Source: JAJFUV01 sp964384215 (GTDB lineage: Bacteria; Acidobacteriota; Terriglobia; Bryobacterales; Bryobacteraceae). Taken from it: a stretch of DNA of 64,000 nucleotides. Every line of letters begins with the position of its first letter. Position 1 is the first letter of the stretch. Positions 60,839 through 64,000 of the stretch are shown piece by piece. The stretch is from assembly GCA_964384215.1 (NCBI GenBank), contig CAYLLB010000022.1:21781-85780 (forward strand), written 5' to 3'. Below the pieces are notes generated by a model. The model ran no database searches and had not been told where the DNA came from. It saw nothing but the letters and a program-made list of their open reading frames with translations. The position numbers were made by a program, and so were the translations under genes.

Positions 60839-62266
60839 TTAGCGGATCACCTGGGCGCGGAACGTGTAAATCCGGGTGGAGGGATCGTCGTACACCGACA
60901 TCCTGGCGCCGCTCTTGCGCGCCAATCCCTTGAAGAAATCTTCGGCGGTCCATCCGAACTCGGTGGCCACCTGCGGCAAAAGCAGCCCGCGCTGGAATCC
61001 AGCCTCCAACAGTGCGCCGTGCTCGTTCACACGGAAGTCTGCGCGAGACGCGATCGGCTTAAGGGGGCTGAGGACGGAAACCTCCATGTCGATATCCGTT
61101 TCATCGCGCCCGAGCGGCGGGAAGCGGCTGTCGTCGAGCGCAGCGGCGAGCGCCATTTCGGGCACCGCCCGAGATAGGGCTTCGACCGGTTCGGACATGC
61201 CCACGCAGCCGCGCAACTCGCCTTTCTTGTGCAGAGAAACGAACGCTGCGCACGGCCGCGCCAGCGCCGGGCTCGACCGCTGCGTCAGGACAGGCTCACG
61301 CTCTCCCGTACGGCGATACCGGTCGAGCGTCAGCCTGGCGCTTTCCATCAACGCCGCCTGATCCGCCTCGTCGAGCAGCATCGAGCTGTATGGAAAGTAG
61401 CCCAGCGCCATGTAGCTCACCGAATGGTGAAAATCGCCCGTGATCTCGCCGGAGGTCTGATAATCCAGCTTCTGCTGGTAATGCTCCTCGCCGCGTTCCA
61501 GCTCTTTCACGATGGCGAGCAGCAGCGAGATCGGCTCGTAGCCGCACACGGTGGCGCCGGTATCGCGGATGGACTGAAGGAACATCTCGTCATTCACGCC
61601 GGCGGCTGCGTCCGCCACGGTGTGATCCAGGCTCCAGAGCCGGTCCGCGACGCGATGGTCCGCCGGGAAGGGTTCGAAGTTGAACGCGCGCCCGTAGTGC
61701 GTGAAATCGGAGCTGGCGATGAAGACCGTGCGGCCGTCGGCAAGCCGGGCGAGCGCTTCCGCCACGGCGTGGCGAGTCTGCGATTTCAGTTGGAAGACAT
61801 AGACGGGAACCAGCTTCGCCTGGGGAGCTACTCGCTGCAACAGAGGAAGCTGGATCTCGACGGAGTGATCGCATACGCGCTCTTCTGGGGTCTTCCGCAG
61901 CGACTTGTATGCCACCAGAGACGCCACCGCATCCCGGTCCACCAGCGTGTCCCCAACCGGTGTCCGGTAACACTCCGCGTCGGGAAGCCACGCACCCGGC
62001 GCCGACCCGCGGTGAGAGAAGCCGATCATCACCACCCGCTCGACCGGCCGGTCGCGCAAGTGACGATAGGCCGACGCCGCAACCGTACCCGAGTACATTA
62101 GTCCCGCGTGGGGAACCACGAATCCGGCGCCCCCTGGAAGCAGCGAATTACCCGTGCGCGATTCGGAATCGGTGAAAAGACGGTCTAGCAGGTCCTCCAA
62201 CTCCCCCCGTTCGCCGGGGTACCAGGATCCGCTGTAAGGAGATGTGTGAACCGCTGTCGTACTCAT
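60839..62266 (-). CDS. Fused Memo-AMMECR1 protein (AmmeMemoRadiSam system B+A)
   Basis: 475 aa. Residues ~1-290 form a Memo domain (AGFVVPHAGLMYSGTVAASAY, VVMIGFSHRG, DHSVEIQLPLLQRVAP, FIASSDFTHYGRAF, GDFHHSVSYMALGYF). Residues ~300-475 form an AMMECR1 domain with the invariant LRGCVG loop, then DIDMEVSVLSPLKPI. In many microbes these are separate genes beside a dedicated radical SAM enzyme; here they are one chain and no such partner is in the window. It lies 33 bp downstream of a small gene led by a SAM-II-type riboswitch, so both are probably under SAM control. Biochemical role unknown. Confidence 0.88.
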   Translation of the reverse strand: MSTTAVHTSPYSGSWYPGERGELEDLLDRLFTDSESRTGNSLLPGGAGFVVPHAGLMYSGTVAASAYRHLRDRPVERVVMIGFSHRGSAPGAWLPDAECYRTPVGDTLVDRDAVASLVAYKSLRKTPEERVCDHSVEIQLPLLQRVAPQAKLVPVYVFQLKSQTRHAVAEALARLADGRTVFIASSDFTHYGRAFNFEPFPADHRVADRLWSLDHTVADAAAGVNDEMFLQSIRDTGATVCGYEPISLLLAIVKELERGEEHYQQKLDYQTSGEITGDFHHSVSYMALGYFPYSSMLLDEADQAALMESARLTLDRYRRTGEREPVLTQRSSPALARPCAAFVSLHKKGELRGCVGMSEPVEALSRAVPEMALAAALDDSRFPPLGRDETDIDMEVSVLSPLKPIASRADFRVNEHGALLEAGFQRGLLLPQVATEFGWTAEDFFKGLARKSGARMSVYDDPSTRIYTFRAQVIR

Positions 62267-62299
62267 AGCCGGGCACTCCTGAACAGGGCCCGGCCAAGA

Positions 62300-62665
62300 T
62301 TAACAGACCGGGCCGTCCTGCTTATATGGAAGCACAGACTCCGGCTCTGCGCCAGGATTATTCCTCGCGCCAGCTTCGGTTGTCTGCAGCGCATCCAGCA
62401 TGCTTCGCACGCTCAGAACCGAGCTGTTGAAACCTGAAGCCTCCAGGGCCGCACGTACCTCGGGTAGGCGGTTCGCGTATGCCGGGAACTCCACGACGCC
62501 GCTCTGATGGTAGATCTGCGGATTCACCGGAAAGGGGACCTGCGCCAGCGCGTCAAGCAATTCTTCGAGTTGGTACGGCTGAACCGTGATGCTCGCCACC
62601 ACCAGTTCGCCTTCCAAGCCCAGCAGGGATGGAACGGCTGCCGCCGCATTGTGCCAAACGCTCAT
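62300..62665 (-). CDS. 121-aa protein of unknown function under a SAM-II-type riboswitch
   Basis: ATG at 62663-62665 with GGGAGG six bases upstream. The core (LVVASITVQPYQLEELLDALAQVPFPVN...GVVEFPAYANRLPEVRAALEASGF) has the beta-alpha-beta rhythm of a ferredoxin-like or ACT-type small domain, and a glycine/polar tail follows. No family is recognised. It is the first gene of the transcript controlled by the riboswitch and terminator at 62718-62846 and is followed after 33 bp by the Memo-AMMECR1 fusion. A role tied to methionine/SAM status is inferred only from that control. Confidence 0.7.
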   Translation of the reverse strand: MSVWHNAAAAVPSLLGLEGELVVASITVQPYQLEELLDALAQVPFPVNPQIYHQSGVVEFPAYANRLPEVRAALEASGFNSSVLSVRSMLDALQTTEAGARNNPGAEPESVLPYKQDGPVC

Positions 62666-62717
62666 AACAACCTCCCGCGCCCCGCGAGGGGCACTGCATT
62701 CAGCGCAATCGGCCCAC

Positions 62718-62751
62718 AAAAACAAAAACCCTGGGGCCAAAGGCTCCAGGG
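62718..62751 (-). terminator. Intrinsic terminator between riboswitch and first gene
   Basis: Read on the minus strand, CCCTGGAGCC-TTT-GGCCCCAGGG (62729-62751) forms a 10-bp stem with one mismatch, followed directly by TTTTTGTTTTT. It lies 20 bases after the aptamer and about 50 bases before the small gene, so it probably attenuates transcription in response to the upstream aptamer. Confidence 0.75.
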
Positions 62752-62771
62752 CAACTTCTTCTGCGACCGAT

Positions 62772-62846
62772 CCGCCTTTAGCACTTTTTTTTACGTGGTT
62801 GCAAGTAGCTGGCCCCTTAACCGCCGGGCCTAAATCAATCCACGTC
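62772..62846 (-). ncRNA. SAM-II-class riboswitch aptamer
   Basis: Minus-strand reading matches the SAM-II plan: stem CGTGG with CCACG, the invariant GATTT-type strand (ATTGATTTA) right after the first arm, CTTGCAA just before the second arm, an A-rich stretch, and the conserved GCTAAAGG 3' end. Pseudoknot pairing is possible between AGCTACTT (loop) and AAGTGCT (3' strand), with one bulged base. An extra hairpin GGCCC...GGGCC is inserted in the loop, making this longer than the minimal form. In the class, SAM binding shuts methionine-pathway genes. Here it leads a small unknown gene and a Memo-AMMECR1 fusion. Confidence 0.72.
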
Positions 62847-62852
62847 AACCGC

Positions 62853-62881
62853 AGAATATCACCAGCGCCGTGAAAAATCAA
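62853..62881 (-). promoter_or_regulatory. Promoter of the riboswitch transcript
   Basis: On the minus strand TTGATT (62876-62881) and TATTCT (62853-62858) are 17 bases apart, placing the transcript start near 62846, exactly at the 5' edge of the aptamer. The -35 box overlaps the stop codon of the upstream kelch gene (62878-62880). Confidence 0.65.
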
Positions 62882-63888
62882 TCTTTGCCGGCGAAGAAGC
62901 CCTCGGGCAGGTACAGCGACCAGACCTCTCTGCTCAACGGACGGGCGTGGCCTCCGGCTATCCATAACCTGTCGCGGAAGACGAAGACGGAGTGCTCGTG
63001 CCGTTCTTTCCAGATAGCTTTCGACTTGAGTTGTGTCCAACTCCTGCCGTCGCTGGAGTACCAGACGTCGCCCAGGTTCGTCTCCGGGACCTTGCTCCAC
63101 CCGCCGAGCACCCACATGCGCCCTCGATAGACGGCCGCGGAGAACCACAGCCGCGGCATCCACGGTGCCGTATCCGTCACCTGTGTCCAATGCTCGCCAT
63201 CTTCCGAGCACCAGACGTCGTTGAAGGCCTTGTACACCGGCACGTAGTTGCCGCCGCCGAACACCCATATCCTGCCGCCGTGGACGACAGCCTGGTGATA
63301 AGCGCGCGGAGCCCAACCGGCATTCGCCGTCACGCACCGCCAGTTCTTCCCGTCAGCGCTCGACCACACGTCGTTCTTCAAGCTGCGCTCATCGCCGAAG
63401 TAGTAATCCTCGGTCCCGCCCAGGATCCACATTCGCCCTTTGAATTCGACGACTGCCGCGGCAAGCCGTGGCGACCACCCGGCGTGCTCCGTCACCCGCT
63501 TCCACCTCGCTCCATCTTCGGTGGACCAGACTTCGTTGCTGGCTGAATGACCGGGCAAGCGCCCGTTGTACCAACCGCCCATCATCCACATGCGATTCCT
63601 GAATGCGATGCTCATGGGCAAATCGCTGTGCTGCCAGGGGGCTTGTTCGGTGACCAGACGCCAGGACCTTCCGTCCGTCGAACTCCAGACATCGCGCGGC
63701 GGCGCTTCGAACGAGTTGAACCACCCGCCGAGTATCCAGAGCTGGTTCTTGTAAACGACTTCGCCCATTGAATCCCGCGCCTGCCAGCCGGCGGCGGGCG
63801 TTTCACGCACCCAGTCCGGCCCGGGACGCTCCGCAGCCGCCAGCGGGGCTATCATCGCGAAGCACAGTGTGAAGAGGTTCAGTCTCAT
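62878..63888 (-). CDS. Exported kelch-repeat beta-propeller protein
   Basis: 336 aa. A signal peptide (MRLNLFTLCFAMIAPLAAA) is followed by about six ~50-residue repeats of the form DVWSSTDGRSWRLVTEQAPW...R..MWMMGGW. Examples are NEVWSTEDGARWKRVTEHAGW, NDVWSSADGKNWRCVTANAGW, NDVWCSEDGEHWTQVTDTAPW and GDVWYSSDGRSWTQLKSKAIW. This is a kelch/galactose-oxidase-like propeller. No copper-site residues stand out, so binding rather than oxidase activity is likely. ATG 63888 is chosen over 63957 because it starts the signal peptide. The gene ends inside the promoter of the next unit. Confidence 0.88.
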   Translation of the reverse strand: MRLNLFTLCFAMIAPLAAAERPGPDWVRETPAAGWQARDSMGEVVYKNQLWILGGWFNSFEAPPRDVWSSTDGRSWRLVTEQAPWQHSDLPMSIAFRNRMWMMGGWYNGRLPGHSASNEVWSTEDGARWKRVTEHAGWSPRLAAAVVEFKGRMWILGGTEDYYFGDERSLKNDVWSSADGKNWRCVTANAGWAPRAYHQAVVHGGRIWVFGGGNYVPVYKAFNDVWCSEDGEHWTQVTDTAPWMPRLWFSAAVYRGRMWVLGGWSKVPETNLGDVWYSSDGRSWTQLKSKAIWKERHEHSVFVFRDRLWIAGGHARPLSREVWSLYLPEGFFAGKD

Positions 63889-63957
63889 TAGGCCATGCAA
63901 ACCGTACCACACAGCCTCTCGCCTGGTCAACACGGAGCAAGGGGCGTGTCGCGGCAA

Positions 63958-64000
63958 TGTGAGAAGTTCCTATTTGGGCAAAGTAGAAAGTTCCTCTTGA
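63958..64000. mobile_element. Possible insertion-sequence end (truncated by window edge)
   Basis: The last 43 bases begin TGTGAGAAGTTCCTATTT and contain two near-identical direct units, AGAAGTTCCT (63962-63971) and AGAAAGTTCCT (63985-63995). A TG-initiated terminus with short internal repeats is typical of IS21-family ends. The rest lies outside the window, so this is a pattern guess. Confidence 0.3.

Noticed and set aside
62666..62800. Coding extension upstream of the 121-aa gene (open frame continues to 63337).
   Set aside because: The extension runs through the terminator, aptamer and the kelch gene in antisense frame; the ATG at 62663-62665 has a good ribosome-binding site.
1..64000. CRISPR arrays, rRNA or tRNA genes.
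   Set aside because: No regularly spaced repeats and no recognisable rRNA or tRNA sequences were seen on reading; a dedicated scan was not possible.

Overview
The window looks like chromosomal DNA of a GC-rich soil-type bacterium, most likely an Acidobacteriota (Bryobacterales/Solibacter-like). This is an inference from gene style: a yceD-rpmF-plsX block, abundant SSS symporters, a sulfatase with an anaerobic maturase, DUF72, an AddAB pair and REP-like GGGGACAGGCAC palindromes. No rRNA, tRNA or CRISPR array was seen. A 10-N scaffold gap at 43085-43094 shows a draft assembly.

Layout. 1-7106 is housekeeping: the 3' end of ribosomal protein S1, an HU/IHF protein, a HIT protein, a coiled-coil membrane protein, yceD-rpmF-plsX, a DsbD-like reductase and signal peptidase I. 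7140-8498 is a Tat-exported sulfatase sharing a bidirectional promoter with lepB. 8681-25620 is a compact one-strand set of tailed-phage structural genes: terminase, portal, scaffold, P22-type coat, connectors, tail tube, a frameshifted tail-assembly chaperone, a very short tape measure, and distal tail, hub and TIM-barrel tail proteins. No integrase, repressor, replication or separate lysis gene is visible, and ordinary bacterial genes sit directly on both sides. It resembles a domesticated prophage or gene-transfer-agent-like particle cluster. Its clearest internal signal is an A AAA AAC slippery heptamer in the correct frame, directly before a stop, that joins two tail-chaperone frames.

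25771-33179 holds an exported NPP-type phosphodiesterase, a Wzt-like ABC ATPase without its permease, an SSS symporter, an M24 peptidase, a GH31-like protein lacking the catalytic half of its barrel, and a peroxiredoxin. 33329-36305 (minus strand) is an SSS symporter, a small membrane protein and galactokinase. 36448-46824 holds a RIC iron-sulfur repair protein, a two-glycosyltransferase operon, a DUF72 protein with a palindrome over its promoter, a large exported protein of unknown function crossing the N gap, an AlkD-like glycosylase, an anaerobic sulfatase maturase and a CorC/HlyC protein. 46867-54949 holds a penicillin acylase-like enzyme, an exported creatininase-like protein, a DapA/NanA-family lyase, a GT21-type glycosyltransferase, thrS and an ECF sigma/anti-sigma pair.

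54936-63888 (minus strand) holds AddA and AddB, a fused Memo-AMMECR1 protein, and a 121-aa protein of unknown function. Upstream of that protein lies a well-formed promoter, a SAM-II-class riboswitch with an extra hairpin, and an intrinsic terminator. A kelch beta-propeller protein follows, and the right edge may be the start of an insertion sequence. The two most notable items are the self-contained phage-particle cluster and the SAM-II-controlled small-protein/Memo-AMMECR1 unit. No gap between genes exceeds 300 bases; the largest (2657-2858, 8499-8680, 25621-25770, 62666-62877) are covered by the entries where something is visible.
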